A stretch of DNA of 64,000 nt from Anaerolineae bacterium (GTDB taxonomy: Bacteria > Chloroflexota > Anaerolineae > Aggregatilineales > Phototrophicaceae), in contig JALHNB010000014.1 of the NCBI GenBank assembly GCA_022843745.1, positions 79,511 through 143,510 of the forward strand. The letters are read 5' to 3'. The notes beneath the pieces are model-generated. The model worked only from the letters and a program-made list of their open reading frames with translations. It made no database searches and was not told the origin of the DNA. Below, in pieces: positions 1 to 9,139 of this stretch; position 1 is the first letter of the stretch; the number at the start of each line of letters is the position of its first letter. Made by a program: the position numbers and the translations under genes.

Positions 1-222
1 AACCAATCCCTGATCGCTGCCAGTGATCAGCTTGAAGGTCAGGCCGTCGCTTTTGCAGTCTCTGATAAGCCATTGATCGGCGAAGAGATTTTCGTCGCAG
101 GTGCTTATCTGGGCAGCGAATCCTCGCAGTTAGGAAGCGTCATCACGCAAGATGTGTTACGCTGGTTAGTCATTGGGGCGATCATCATCACAGCAGCACT
201 GTCATTTGCGAATGGGGGCTAA
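1..222 (+). CDS. C-terminal end of a membrane-anchored protein (partial)
   Basis: The reading frame is open from base 1 and ends at TAA 220-222, giving the last 73 residues of a longer protein. The visible part has a short beta-rich segment followed by one hydrophobic helix near the C terminus (around VLRWLVIGAIIITAALSF) and a tiny tail. The stop lies 3 bases before the next ATG, so it is the first visible gene of the operon that runs to 10216. The family cannot be recognised from this fragment. Confidence 0.7.
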   Translation, partial: NQSLIAASDQLEGQAVAFAVSDKPLIGEEIFVAGAYLGSESSQLGSVITQDVLRWLVIGAIIITAALSFANGG

Positions 223-225
223 ACG

Positions 226-894
226 ATGGGCAGACGTTTACTGACAATTCCGGCTGCGGCCATCGCGATTGGCTTTGGCCTCATTACATTAGCTGGGCTG
301 GTCGTCGGTAATGACCTGGGATTTCTAAGTACGCTGGTGAGTTTATTTGGCGTGCGTCCGATGACCGATATTCTACTGCAACTGGTGGTGATTACCGTCG
401 CAGTGACCGTATTGATCGGTATCGCCAATTTGATTACCGTTCATTTTGGGCGTATCCGGCAGCGCAAAGGCGGCTGGGGTTACAGCGTGGTGTTGATGAT
501 TAGCACCTTGGCTGTGATTATTCTGACGATTCTGGAACGCGCGAATATTTTAAGCGGCAGTCCATCAATCACAACAATTTTATTAGAAAATGTGCAGGTG
601 TCGATTGAGTCCGCGCTGGCGGGATTGTTATTATTTTCATTGGTATATGGCGCATTTCGAACATTGCGTAACCGCTTCACAGGGTGGGGCGTGCTGTTCA
701 CACTGGCTTTACTGATTGTCCTGATAGCGGCACTCCCGCTGCCGGGTTTTCAACTGATTTCTAATGTGCGCGACTGGCTGATGGATGTGCCAGTGAGCGC
801 CGGGGCGCGCGGCATTTTATTGGGCATTGCGCTGGCGACAGTGGTCGCGGGCGTGCGCGTGCTGACCGGGCAAGACCGTTCGTATCGGGAATAA
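226..894 (+). CDS. Six-helix integral membrane protein of unknown function
   Basis: The 222-residue protein has about six hydrophobic stretches (near residues 5-27, 43-67, 79-100, 127-145, 152-172 and 189-208) with short polar loops, so it is a multi-pass inner membrane protein. A G-rich stretch (GGGGG) just upstream of ATG 226 can act as ribosome binding site. It starts 3 bases after the upstream stop and ends 5 bases before the next gene. A second small membrane protein of similar size and topology (5462-6100) lies in the same operon, so the two may pair. I do not recognise a named family. Confidence 0.75.
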   Translation: MGRRLLTIPAAAIAIGFGLITLAGLVVGNDLGFLSTLVSLFGVRPMTDILLQLVVITVAVTVLIGIANLITVHFGRIRQRKGGWGYSVVLMISTLAVIILTILERANILSGSPSITTILLENVQVSIESALAGLLLFSLVYGAFRTLRNRFTGWGVLFTLALLIVLIAALPLPGFQLISNVRDWLMDVPVSAGARGILLGIALATVVAGVRVLTGQDRSYRE

Positions 895-899
895 AGCAT

Positions 900-3800
900 A
901 TGAGCGACGATTTCGACAAAGACGACGATCTCTCGTGGCTGCGAGACGACGATAAACAGCCCGAAGACGACGAAAAATTTGACTGGCAGAAGGGGTCTGA
1001 TGCCGGAAAGTCCAAGAAGGGTGAAAAAAACCTGGGCTTTACGGGCGAACTTCCCTGGTTGCAGGATGATGAATCCGCGCCAGATGCCGGAAACCGCCCC
1101 GGACATCTGGGGATGACGGGTGAACTCCCCTGGATGCAGGACTCGGAAACTGGCGGCCCTGGCGGTGAAAAGTCTGGCCTGACCGGGGAATTGCCCTGGA
1201 TGCAAGGCGATGAGCAGGCCACTGCCGAGGAAGATGATCTTTCCTGGCTAAGCGGCGGCGATGAACTTATTGAATATGGAGAGGTTGAAACTGACGAAAT
1301 CAGCGATGAAGAAGCGCTGGATTGGATCAGCGCCGATGATGGGGATTTCGAGGTGGCAGCGGTACCTGCTCCTCAACCTGATCCTGACCTTCCAGATTGG
1401 CTCAAGGGTACGGATACAAGCGGGTTTATCCCACAAGAACCCGCCGCGCGGACACCAGAACCTGACATTGACGATGCACCCGATTGGCTGAAAACCACTG
1501 TCCCACGACCCGTCCCGGAACCGATCATGGATGTTCCTGATTGGTTGATGGGCGCGGACGAAATACCGCCTGAAGAAGAAACCAGCTTCGCCCCCGGCGG
1601 CAAATTGTCGGCGGAATGGTTGGCACAAGGTGAATCCCTGCCGGAAACATCGGACTCTGAACTGACGTTTGACCAATGGGTCGTGAAACAGGCCGCCGCC
1701 GAACGAGTTCCTGATCTCGATGAGCAAATGCCCGATCTGGGTGAACTCACTGACGAAGTGACACCTGCCGACATGGGTACGGGTGAACTGCCCGATTGGT
1801 TCCTCGGTATGGAGGAGTTAGATACCTCCAACGCGCCTTCATGGTTCACAGGTGAAGAGACTGCCCCAACGCCAGTTGCCGCCAGTGAGTTGGATGATCT
1901 CCTGCCAGATTGGTTAACAGGAAGCGATCAACCTGCTGAAGCTGAACCTGTCAGCGCGGTGGCTGATGATGAATTCCCGGATTGGATGTCAGACGACGAT
2001 GATTTGCCTGAAACAGCCGCCGCGCTTGGCGACGATTTCCTAAGCAATCTGGGTTTGAGCGACCAATCAAAAACGTCAGCACAGATGCCGAATTTCAATA
2101 CCGGCGAACTTCGATCTATGTTTGGCGACGACATCGAGGATGATCTGCCGCAAACGCCAGAGCCGATACCAAACTTCGGCACCGGCGAACTGAATGCGAT
2201 ATTCGGCAGTGATACTGAGGATGAATTACCGCAAACGCCGGATGTGGTTGATGACGATTTCCTGAGCATGTTAGGGCTAGATGAGCAAGAGCCAGAACCG
2301 CTGCCAAACTTCGGTACAGGCGAACTGAATGCGATGTTCGGCGATGATGTCGAAGACGAGCTGCCTGAAACAGCCGCCACGCTGGATGATGATTTCTTCA
2401 GTAGTCTGGGGCTGAACGATCAGTCGCAAGCCGCAGAACCCATGCCAAACTTCAATACGGGCGAACTCAACGCGATGTTTGGCGATGACATCGAAGATGA
2501 ACTGCCGGAAACAGCCGCCCCGCTGGATGATGATTTCTTCAGCAACCTGGGGCTGAGCGATGAAACGCCGCTGCCGAATATGACGACAGGCGAACTGAGC
2601 GCCATGCTGGGCGATGACATCGACATCGGATTTTTTGGCGATTTCGACAAACAGAAAAAAGGCACGCCTGAAGAACAGTCTGTTGATGATTACATCGCTT
2701 CTTTGAGCAGTGCAGAAGCCCCAACCGATTCTATGGACTGGTTCGGTGCTGAAGATGAGCCGGAGCAAGCCACTGAGATGAATTGGCTTGACCAGCTCGG
2801 CGATATGGACGAACAGCCTCCTGAATTCGCCAACATATCCGATGATTTCGGGGCTGCTTTGGCATCAGTCATTGATCGGCCAGAACCCTCTGCGATTGAT
2901 AATATTCTGGCTTCATTGGAGGCTGGTGGGGCGGAACTGCCCGACACTGGCGAGCTAATGGATCAGGAAGTTGATTTTGACTCGCTGTTGTCCGATCCTG
3001 CCTTTAGCGGTATCGAAGCGCCACAGGCGAAATTCCAGCCAGAGACAGATATTCTTCCCGGCGATGGCCTGGATTTCCTGACAGAACTGGGCGCATCAGT
3101 GAGTGCAAATTCGGCGGCTGCGATTGTCCGACAGCGCAAAGATCGACCTCTGGATGAACTATCAGATCGTCTCAAAAAATTGCATGATCGCGGCGATGAA
3201 TCGCTTAGGCCACCACCAAAAGGTAATACTGGCCCGCTATCTGACCTGCTGCCTGGGGTTAGCGGAACGCTTGTCCCATCCATCATTGAAGTCGATAGCC
3301 CAGGTATCGCGGGTACGGTAACAATCACGCCCGAACAGCGCAGCAAAATTGACCTGCTCAAGTCACTCGCGGCAACCGATGAAGACATGCCCCGTTCCGC
3401 CCGACCATCGGCGATTGACAGGACGTATGATACGCCGTTCCTGAGCGATGAAGACGATTTCCCTGATCTTGAAATGACCTCAACCGAAAAGAAGGCTGAG
3501 GATGTCGTGCCTGCTCCGCCGCGCCAGCGTATCCGCGTCAAAATGGATCGGATTATCATCAGCTTGCTGGTGGCTGTGGGTGTAATCCTGCCGTTCTTTG
3601 TCGGCGCGACTCGTATCGGCAATCTACCGCCGAGCCAATTTGCCGCTGGAAGCAGTCAACAAAATGTTTTCGACTCTCTGGATACCTTGAATCAAGGTCA
3701 ATTTGTCCTGGTCGGAGTCGAATATGGCCCAACCGCCGCCTCAGAACTGGATACGACGACCAGCGTTTTGCTACGTCATATCCTGGCGCAGGGTGCGCGT

Positions 3801-5456
3801 CCCGTCATCGTGAGTGGTAATCCAGTGGCGCTGCTGCGAGCGAACAATATCCTCGACAGCTTGAATCAAGTCGGTTCGCCGCTGCTGCTGGAAATCGGAC
3901 GTAGCACACCTCTGCAAGCCAATGACGATTATTTTGTCACGCGCTATCTGGCGGGTAATCTGGTCGGTCTGCGGGCATTGGGCGGAAATATGGCCTCAAT
4001 GCTGGCAGTCGATTTTCGCGGTCAGGCCACTGATCTGAACCTCACTTCACTTAATGATTTCGCGGCGGTTGTCATCATCGCCGAACGTGCCGAAGACCTG
4101 CGAGCCTGGGCGGAACAAATTTCGCCGCTGACCGACGCGCCTGTTCTCGCAGCAGTTGGTTTTGCAGCCGAGCCGCTTTCGCAGCCGTATCTCGGAACAG
4201 GCATTGATGGCTTGCTAGTCGGCTATCGCGATGCCTTCACCTACGACAAGATGCTGGTATCCGGCTTTATCCCGCCGACTCCGCAGTCCGTGATTGAACC
4301 GACCACTGTGCCAGGGATCGAAGCGACAGCAGAAGTTACAGCCGAGGCGACACAAGATTTGACCGAAGCGACAGCAGAGTCGGTTGAAGCAACATCGGAA
4401 ATAGAACTCACTGCGGCGGCTACCAGTTCGATAACGACGCAAATCGGCACGATCCAATCTGACAACAACGCCAATCTGCGCTCCGGGCCGGGTACGACTT
4501 TTGCGACAATCAGCACAGTTGCTTCCGGCGAACTGGTTGAGATACTCGGTTCCAGCGATGATGGTGAGTGGACAAATATTCGTTTGACAAGTGGCGTTGA
4601 AGGCTGGGTATCTGCGAATTTGGTGCGCGTGAGTGGTGCGCCACAGGCAACAGCTATTCCGCCGGAAGTTGAGCCAACGGCAACGTCCGAACCGACGAAT
4701 ACGCCGCGACCAACTAATACGGTTGCAGCGCCAACGGCAACGCGCGTAGAACCAACCAATACACCCAGAGCGACGAATACACCTGCACCGAGCAATACGC
4801 CTGCGCCGAGCAACACGCCTACGCCGACGAATGCCCCCAGCATCACACCGACGACCATCCCGACGGTTATTACGGCACGGGTGATCGCGGATAATCGTAT
4901 CAATGTACGCTCCGGGCCAGGGACAAGTTTCCAGCCAGTTGTATCGGTAGACCCCGGCACAGAGTTGGTCGTGATCGGGCGTAATGGGGATGGAAGCTGG
5001 ATCCAAGTGGAGTTGGCGGATGGACGCGAAGGCTGGGTCAGCGCATCGCTGGTCGATGTCAGCGTGTCAGAGGCCGAAGTGCCTACCGTACCCGAAGAAT
5101 CGGGCGAATTGATTGTCGTGATGGCTGATGGCGATTTTGGCATCAGTGGGTTGATGCCACGTGCGCTGCAACAGGAAGAAACAGAAGAAGCAACTTCCGA
5201 AGCGAGTGTTGAAGCAACGCCGGAAGCGACTCCTGAAGTAACCGAAGAATCAGAAGCGACGTTAGAAGCAGCACCCGTCGAGACGACGGAAGAACCAACA
5301 GTGGTTGCTCAATCCGAAACCGTAGAAACCGCGCAGTCTATCCATTACGGTGAGCAGCGCTGGTACAGTATGACACTCGGATTAGCCGTCATTATCGTGG
5401 TGATTGCGCTGGGTGCGTTGGTGAATATTGTGCGCGGCCTTTTGAGAAGGAAGTAG
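900..5456 (+). CDS. Giant acidic repeat protein with two SH3b domains and two membrane segments
   Basis: The protein has 1518 residues. Residues 1-870 are very acidic and built of degenerate repeats around TGELPW(L/M)QD, LPDWL.G and LPNFGTGELNAMFGDD. A hydrophobic segment lies near 880-905. An exported region follows, with two bacterial SH3 domains (near 1180-1245 and 1325-1390, each with N(L/V)RSGPGT and EGWVSA) separated by a Pro/Thr/Asn linker of the NTPAPS type. A Glu/Thr-rich stretch leads to a C-terminal membrane helix at about 1490-1512 with a basic tail. The likely topology is repeats inside, SH3 domains outside and C terminus inside. SH3b domains commonly bind cell-wall polymers. The acidic repeat region may be a scaffold for partners; its function is not known. 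Confidence 0.8.
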   Translation: MSDDFDKDDDLSWLRDDDKQPEDDEKFDWQKGSDAGKSKKGEKNLGFTGELPWLQDDESAPDAGNRPGHLGMTGELPWMQDSETGGPGGEKSGLTGELPWMQGDEQATAEEDDLSWLSGGDELIEYGEVETDEISDEEALDWISADDGDFEVAAVPAPQPDPDLPDWLKGTDTSGFIPQEPAARTPEPDIDDAPDWLKTTVPRPVPEPIMDVPDWLMGADEIPPEEETSFAPGGKLSAEWLAQGESLPETSDSELTFDQWVVKQAAAERVPDLDEQMPDLGELTDEVTPADMGTGELPDWFLGMEELDTSNAPSWFTGEETAPTPVAASELDDLLPDWLTGSDQPAEAEPVSAVADDEFPDWMSDDDDLPETAAALGDDFLSNLGLSDQSKTSAQMPNFNTGELRSMFGDDIEDDLPQTPEPIPNFGTGELNAIFGSDTEDELPQTPDVVDDDFLSMLGLDEQEPEPLPNFGTGELNAMFGDDVEDELPETAATLDDDFFSSLGLNDQSQAAEPMPNFNTGELNAMFGDDIEDELPETAAPLDDDFFSNLGLSDETPLPNMTTGELSAMLGDDIDIGFFGDFDKQKKGTPEEQSVDDYIASLSSAEAPTDSMDWFGAEDEPEQATEMNWLDQLGDMDEQPPEFANISDDFGAALASVIDRPEPSAIDNILASLEAGGAELPDTGELMDQEVDFDSLLSDPAFSGIEAPQAKFQPETDILPGDGLDFLTELGASVSANSAAAIVRQRKDRPLDELSDRLKKLHDRGDESLRPPPKGNTGPLSDLLPGVSGTLVPSIIEVDSPGIAGTVTITPEQRSKIDLLKSLAATDEDMPRSARPSAIDRTYDTPFLSDEDDFPDLEMTSTEKKAEDVVPAPPRQRIRVKMDRIIISLLVAVGVILPFFVGATRIGNLPPSQFAAGSSQQNVFDSLDTLNQGQFVLVGVEYGPTAASELDTTTSVLLRHILAQGARPVIVSGNPVALLRANNILDSLNQVGSPLLLEIGRSTPLQANDDYFVTRYLAGNLVGLRALGGNMASMLAVDFRGQATDLNLTSLNDFAAVVIIAERAEDLRAWAEQISPLTDAPVLAAVGFAAEPLSQPYLGTGIDGLLVGYRDAFTYDKMLVSGFIPPTPQSVIEPTTVPGIEATAEVTAEATQDLTEATAESVEATSEIELTAAATSSITTQIGTIQSDNNANLRSGPGTTFATISTVASGELVEILGSSDDGEWTNIRLTSGVEGWVSANLVRVSGAPQATAIPPEVEPTATSEPTNTPRPTNTVAAPTATRVEPTNTPRATNTPAPSNTPAPSNTPTPTNAPSITPTTIPTVITARVIADNRINVRSGPGTSFQPVVSVDPGTELVVIGRNGDGSWIQVELADGREGWVSASLVDVSVSEAEVPTVPEESGELIVVMADGDFGISGLMPRALQQEETEEATSEASVEATPEATPEVTEESEATLEAAPVETTEEPTVVAQSETVETAQSIHYGEQRWYSMTLGLAVIIVVIALGALVNIVRGLLRRK

Positions 5457-5461
5457 GCATT

Positions 5462-6100
5462 TTGGAGCAGATTGGCCTGTGGGCGGGCTTCATCCTCACA
5501 TTGATGATCTTTAGCTACATTCTGGGCGATAACGTCCTGTATCGCTTGGCCGTGTACATTTTTGCCGGGCTTTCGGCGGGTTATATTGCCATTGTTACCT
5601 GGGACAGTGTGCTGCGTCCCTGGATTAACGGTACGATTTTATCGCCAGGGGCAGGCATCGGCGGTATTATTCTGGGTGCGATCCCACTGGTCATCGGCGC
5701 ACTGCTGCTGCTCAAATTTTCACCGCGCTTTGGTCGCCTCGGTAATATCGCTCTGGCGTTCATTATCGGCGTTGGCACGGCTGTCGCGCTGGTCGGTGCG
5801 ATCACAGGCACGCTGCTTCCGCTGGTCAGCTCAACAGGCAGTTCTATTGCGGTCAATCGAGTCAACGGCATTTTGCTCGTGATCGGTGTGGTTTGTACGC
5901 TTGTCTATTTTCAATATCTGGCGCGGCGCACTTCCAGCGGCAAAATCCAGCGCGGCCTGCATGTGCGGGCGATGGGCTTTGTCGGGCAGGGCGTTATCGT
6001 CGTCACATTAGGCGCGGTTTATGCCGCCGCTATTCTGACCAGCTTAACGATTTTCAGCGAACGTGTCAGCTTTCTTTTGACACGTATCAGTGGAGGCTAG
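5462..6100 (+). CDS. Integral membrane protein, six predicted helices, TTG start
   Basis: The 212-residue, strongly hydrophobic protein has about six membrane spans and a loop near residues 145-170 containing ARRTSSGKIQRG. The start is TTG at 5462, with AAGGAAG ten bases upstream and no better in-frame start nearby. It follows the giant repeat protein by 5 bases and precedes the ATPase gene by 3 bases, so translation is probably coupled. It could be the membrane partner of the cytoplasmic ATPase. No family is recognised. Confidence 0.72.
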   Translation: MEQIGLWAGFILTLMIFSYILGDNVLYRLAVYIFAGLSAGYIAIVTWDSVLRPWINGTILSPGAGIGGIILGAIPLVIGALLLLKFSPRFGRLGNIALAFIIGVGTAVALVGAITGTLLPLVSSTGSSIAVNRVNGILLVIGVVCTLVYFQYLARRTSSGKIQRGLHVRAMGFVGQGVIVVTLGAVYAAAILTSLTIFSERVSFLLTRISGG

Positions 6101-6103
6101 GGC

Positions 6104-8044
6104 ATGTTTGCGAACCGTTCTGGCTCAATTCTGGCGGCTGATCTGGGCAGTGTGCATACCCGGTTGGTACTTTTCGATCTTGTAGATGGCAGCTATCGCC
6201 TGATCGCGCGGGCAGAGGGACGTACTACCAGCGGCTTTCCCTTTTATGATGTGAATGTTGGACTGGTACGCGCCGTCAAAACGATCAGCGAGGTCACAGA
6301 CCGCGTACTCTTAAACCCGACTCAACGTATTATTATCCCAGAGCAGCCAGATCGCTCCGGTGTCGATTATTTTGTCGCAACAGCCAGCACCGGACGGCCT
6401 CTGCGAACGGTGATGCTGGGTCTGGTGCCGGAGATCAGTATTGCCAGCGGATTACGCGCTGCCGCCGGGACATATGTCGAAATCGTCGGCACATTCAGCC
6501 TGGACGATACGCGTTCAGAAGAACAACAGGTTAACGCACTGGTGAAATCCAGTCCCGACCTCGTTCTGATTACAGGTGGCACGGAATACGGCGCGATGGA
6601 GCCGATTTTGCAATTGGCACGTTCAGTGCAGTTAGCCTTGCTCTTGATGGATCGCGCACGCCGTCCGGTGATCTTATACGCCGGGAACAGCGCAATCGTG
6701 CCGCAAATACGCACGATGTTTGACAGCATGACCGCGCTGTTTGTGGCGCCCAATGTGCGGCCTTCGCTCGAAGAAGAATATCTGGATGGCGCACAGTTAC
6801 AGCTTGGTCAGGCTTTTGATGCCTACAAAGCGACACGCGGCGGCGGTTTTGATACCATCGGTCAGATGAGCGAACGCGGCGTACTGCCCACTGCCCAGAG
6901 TTATAACCTGATCGTGGAGTATCTGGGACGTGCGCAGACCGATCACGGCGTTCTGGCGGTGGATGTTGGCAGCGCGGTCAGCAGCTTGTCGGCGTTCGTC
7001 AATGGTGATGTGAATACCATCATCCGTACTGATATTGGTCTGGGACACAGCGCTCATAATTTATTTGAAACCACCAGCCTCGCGGCGCTTGAACGTTGGC
7101 TGCCCTTCCCGGTATCGCATGACGAAATCGAAACTTATACGCGCAACAAAGCGCTTCACCCGGAAAGCATCCCTGAATCGCTGCGGGAGATGTATATTGA
7201 ACATGCGCTGCTGCGAACAGGTATTCAATTACTCGTCGAAGCTTCGCAGCCGATCTGGTATAACACCGCACAGCCCCCGTTGAATGTACCGCTGCCATCT
7301 TTTAGCCCGATCATTGGTGCAGGAGCAGGATTGACACGCACGGGCAGCCCTGGTTTTACAGCGCTCCTGATGCTGGACAGCCTTCAACCGGAAGGTATTG
7401 CCAATCTTCAAGTTGACCCGCATGGTCTGATTCCCGTGTTGGGCGCTCTGGCTTCGGTTCAGCCAGAGGCCGTTGTCCAGGTACTCGACAGCACCAGCCT
7501 GGAATCCCTTGGGACGAGCTTTAGTGTTTCGGGACAGCCGCGCACAGGCAAAGCAGCCCTGAAGGTGAAAATCAAAACCGAAAATGGCGAAGTTGTCGAA
7601 CAGCAGGTTGATGGCGGGAATGTGTGGATTTATCCGTTGGACAGCGGTGAGAAAGCGGAAGTTGAAATCCGTGTGCTGAGTCGTGGCACAAGCATCGGCG
7701 GCAAGGGACGAATCAAACAGACCTTCGAAGGCGGCACGGCAGGCTTGATTTTTGATGCACGTGGTCGCCCACTCACACTGGCGAAAGATGCGCGTGGACG
7801 GGCAGGCCAGCTTCCGTTGTGGGTATCCCAGGCGACAGGCGAGCCACTGAAGGAACTGGACGAACGCTGGTTTGCGCCACCCGCGAAGCCGGAAAAAGAA
7901 GCTGAACCAGAGAAAAAGCCAGCACCAAAACCTGAAAAGAGGGCGCGACGTGGCAGACGCGGCAAAAACGAAGAAGCCGAACAAGAGACCAAAAACGATA
8001 AAGAAGTAAACGAATTGGACGATTTGCGCAATGTATTATCCTGA
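6104..8044 (+). CDS. MutL/GlmL-family actin-like ATPase
   Basis: The 646-residue protein has the ASKHA (actin/Hsp70/sugar kinase) layout. Phosphate-1 motif AADLGSVHTRL lies at residues 11-21, phosphate-2 motif VDVGSAVSSL near 286-295, and an adenosine-type motif IIGAGAGLTRTG near 404-415. This matches the glutamate mutase MutL/GlmL family, named for proteins beside B12-dependent mutases; no mutase is present here. The C terminus (about 600-646) is a highly charged Lys/Glu tail. The neighbours are membrane and wall-binding proteins. I infer an ATP-driven assembly or positioning role at the envelope, in the manner of FtsA or PilM, rather than mutase repair. The family assignment is firmer than the role. 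Confidence 0.75.
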   Translation: MFANRSGSILAADLGSVHTRLVLFDLVDGSYRLIARAEGRTTSGFPFYDVNVGLVRAVKTISEVTDRVLLNPTQRIIIPEQPDRSGVDYFVATASTGRPLRTVMLGLVPEISIASGLRAAAGTYVEIVGTFSLDDTRSEEQQVNALVKSSPDLVLITGGTEYGAMEPILQLARSVQLALLLMDRARRPVILYAGNSAIVPQIRTMFDSMTALFVAPNVRPSLEEEYLDGAQLQLGQAFDAYKATRGGGFDTIGQMSERGVLPTAQSYNLIVEYLGRAQTDHGVLAVDVGSAVSSLSAFVNGDVNTIIRTDIGLGHSAHNLFETTSLAALERWLPFPVSHDEIETYTRNKALHPESIPESLREMYIEHALLRTGIQLLVEASQPIWYNTAQPPLNVPLPSFSPIIGAGAGLTRTGSPGFTALLMLDSLQPEGIANLQVDPHGLIPVLGALASVQPEAVVQVLDSTSLESLGTSFSVSGQPRTGKAALKVKIKTENGEVVEQQVDGGNVWIYPLDSGEKAEVEIRVLSRGTSIGGKGRIKQTFEGGTAGLIFDARGRPLTLAKDARGRAGQLPLWVSQATGEPLKELDERWFAPPAKPEKEAEPEKKPAPKPEKRARRGRRGKNEEAEQETKNDKEVNELDDLRNVLS

Positions 8045-9107
8045 ACAGAGACACACACTGGCATGGGCAACCGTCCGGCGGGAAAGGCTGCTGCCCGATC
8101 AATCCATCGGTACGGTTGAAGCACGCAACGGGCAATATTTGAATTTGCGTGACGTTGTGGCGCGTGGCAGAGTCCCGGCGCGTTATATTTTTGTCGAGGC
8201 CACCGGGTTTTTCCGGCTCAGGAACGAGACCGAACTGGTCGATCTGATGCTGGTCGAAATCGGAGAGCAGGTCGCAGCAGGACAGGTGCTGGCAGGAAAA
8301 CAAGCCACCAAAGGCAAACGTCTCGTTTCACCCGTCACCGGTGTGATCGTTTACGTCGGTCAGGGGCGCATCATCATCCAGGAAACGCCCGAAGAAATTG
8401 AAGTCGAGGCGGGGTTGACCGGGCAGGTGGTCGGCATTCGCCCTAATCAAGGTGTGGTGGTCGAGGCATTCGGCGCACTGGCACAGGGAGTCTGGGGAAA
8501 TGGGCGGCGATTGATCGGGCCGCTGCGCATCGAGCCAGAAGATGGACTTGAAGCGATTTTTGATGATACGATTGATCGACCTTACGCGGGTTCGATTGTC
8601 ATCACCCGGCGCTCGTTGAAAGCGGTCAGCCTCGATGCACTGGAAACGCAAAATATCGGCGGCGTGGTCGCCCCCAGCATGGACGCGGCACTCTATGAGC
8701 GTGCGCTCGATATGGATGTCGCGATTATGCTGACCGAAGGTTTTGGCGATATTCGCATGAGCAGTTATCTGTTCAGCTTACTCGAAGGTTTTAATGGTCG
8801 GCAAACGACACTTGATGCCGTTCTCCCGACCCGTTGGGATGCAGGTCGTCCAGAAGTGTTTATTAACCTGCCGCCCAAAGCCGGGGAACGCCCGCCAGAA
8901 CCCCGGATGGATCTCACCCTGCAAACAGGTATGACGGTGCGCCTGACGCGCGCGCCTTATGCGGGATTGATCGGGCAAGTTATCGGCTTGCCAAAAACCC
9001 CCCAGTTGTTAGACAATGGATTGCGTGTACCCTGCGCGCAGGTCGATCTGATTACCGGGGGGAAAGTTATGATTCCATTGGCAAATTTAGAGATTTTCGG
9101 TAAATAA
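8031..9107 (+). CDS. Conserved hypothetical protein with a biotinyl/lipoyl-like barrel
   Basis: The 358-residue soluble protein starts at ATG 8031, inside the last 14 bases of the ATPase gene, so the two are translationally coupled. Residues about 65-125 (VGEQVAAGQVLAG, then LVSPVTGVIVYVGQGRIII) look like a barrel-sandwich hybrid domain as in lipoyl carriers or RnfC, but without the modified Lys motif. The C-terminal part (TGMTVRLTRAPYAGLIGQVIGLP) resembles a KOW/SH3-like beta barrel. The coupling suggests a complex with the MutL-like ATPase. No catalytic residues are obvious. Confidence 0.65.
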   Translation: MYYPEQRHTLAWATVRRERLLPDQSIGTVEARNGQYLNLRDVVARGRVPARYIFVEATGFFRLRNETELVDLMLVEIGEQVAAGQVLAGKQATKGKRLVSPVTGVIVYVGQGRIIIQETPEEIEVEAGLTGQVVGIRPNQGVVVEAFGALAQGVWGNGRRLIGPLRIEPEDGLEAIFDDTIDRPYAGSIVITRRSLKAVSLDALETQNIGGVVAPSMDAALYERALDMDVAIMLTEGFGDIRMSSYLFSLLEGFNGRQTTLDAVLPTRWDAGRPEVFINLPPKAGERPPEPRMDLTLQTGMTVRLTRAPYAGLIGQVIGLPKTPQLLDNGLRVPCAQVDLITGGKVMIPLANLEIFGK

Positions 9108-9139
9108 TAGGCAGCGCGTCCACCACAGGAGGAACCAGC

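Noticed and set aside
3000..5150. Long open frames on the minus strand opposite the giant repeat protein
   Set aside because: They are low-complexity mirror frames of the repeats and linkers, with no start signal or homology.
6104..8044. DNA mismatch repair MutL
   Set aside because: The name is shared, but the motifs are ASKHA phosphate-binding loops, not GHKL ATPase motifs.
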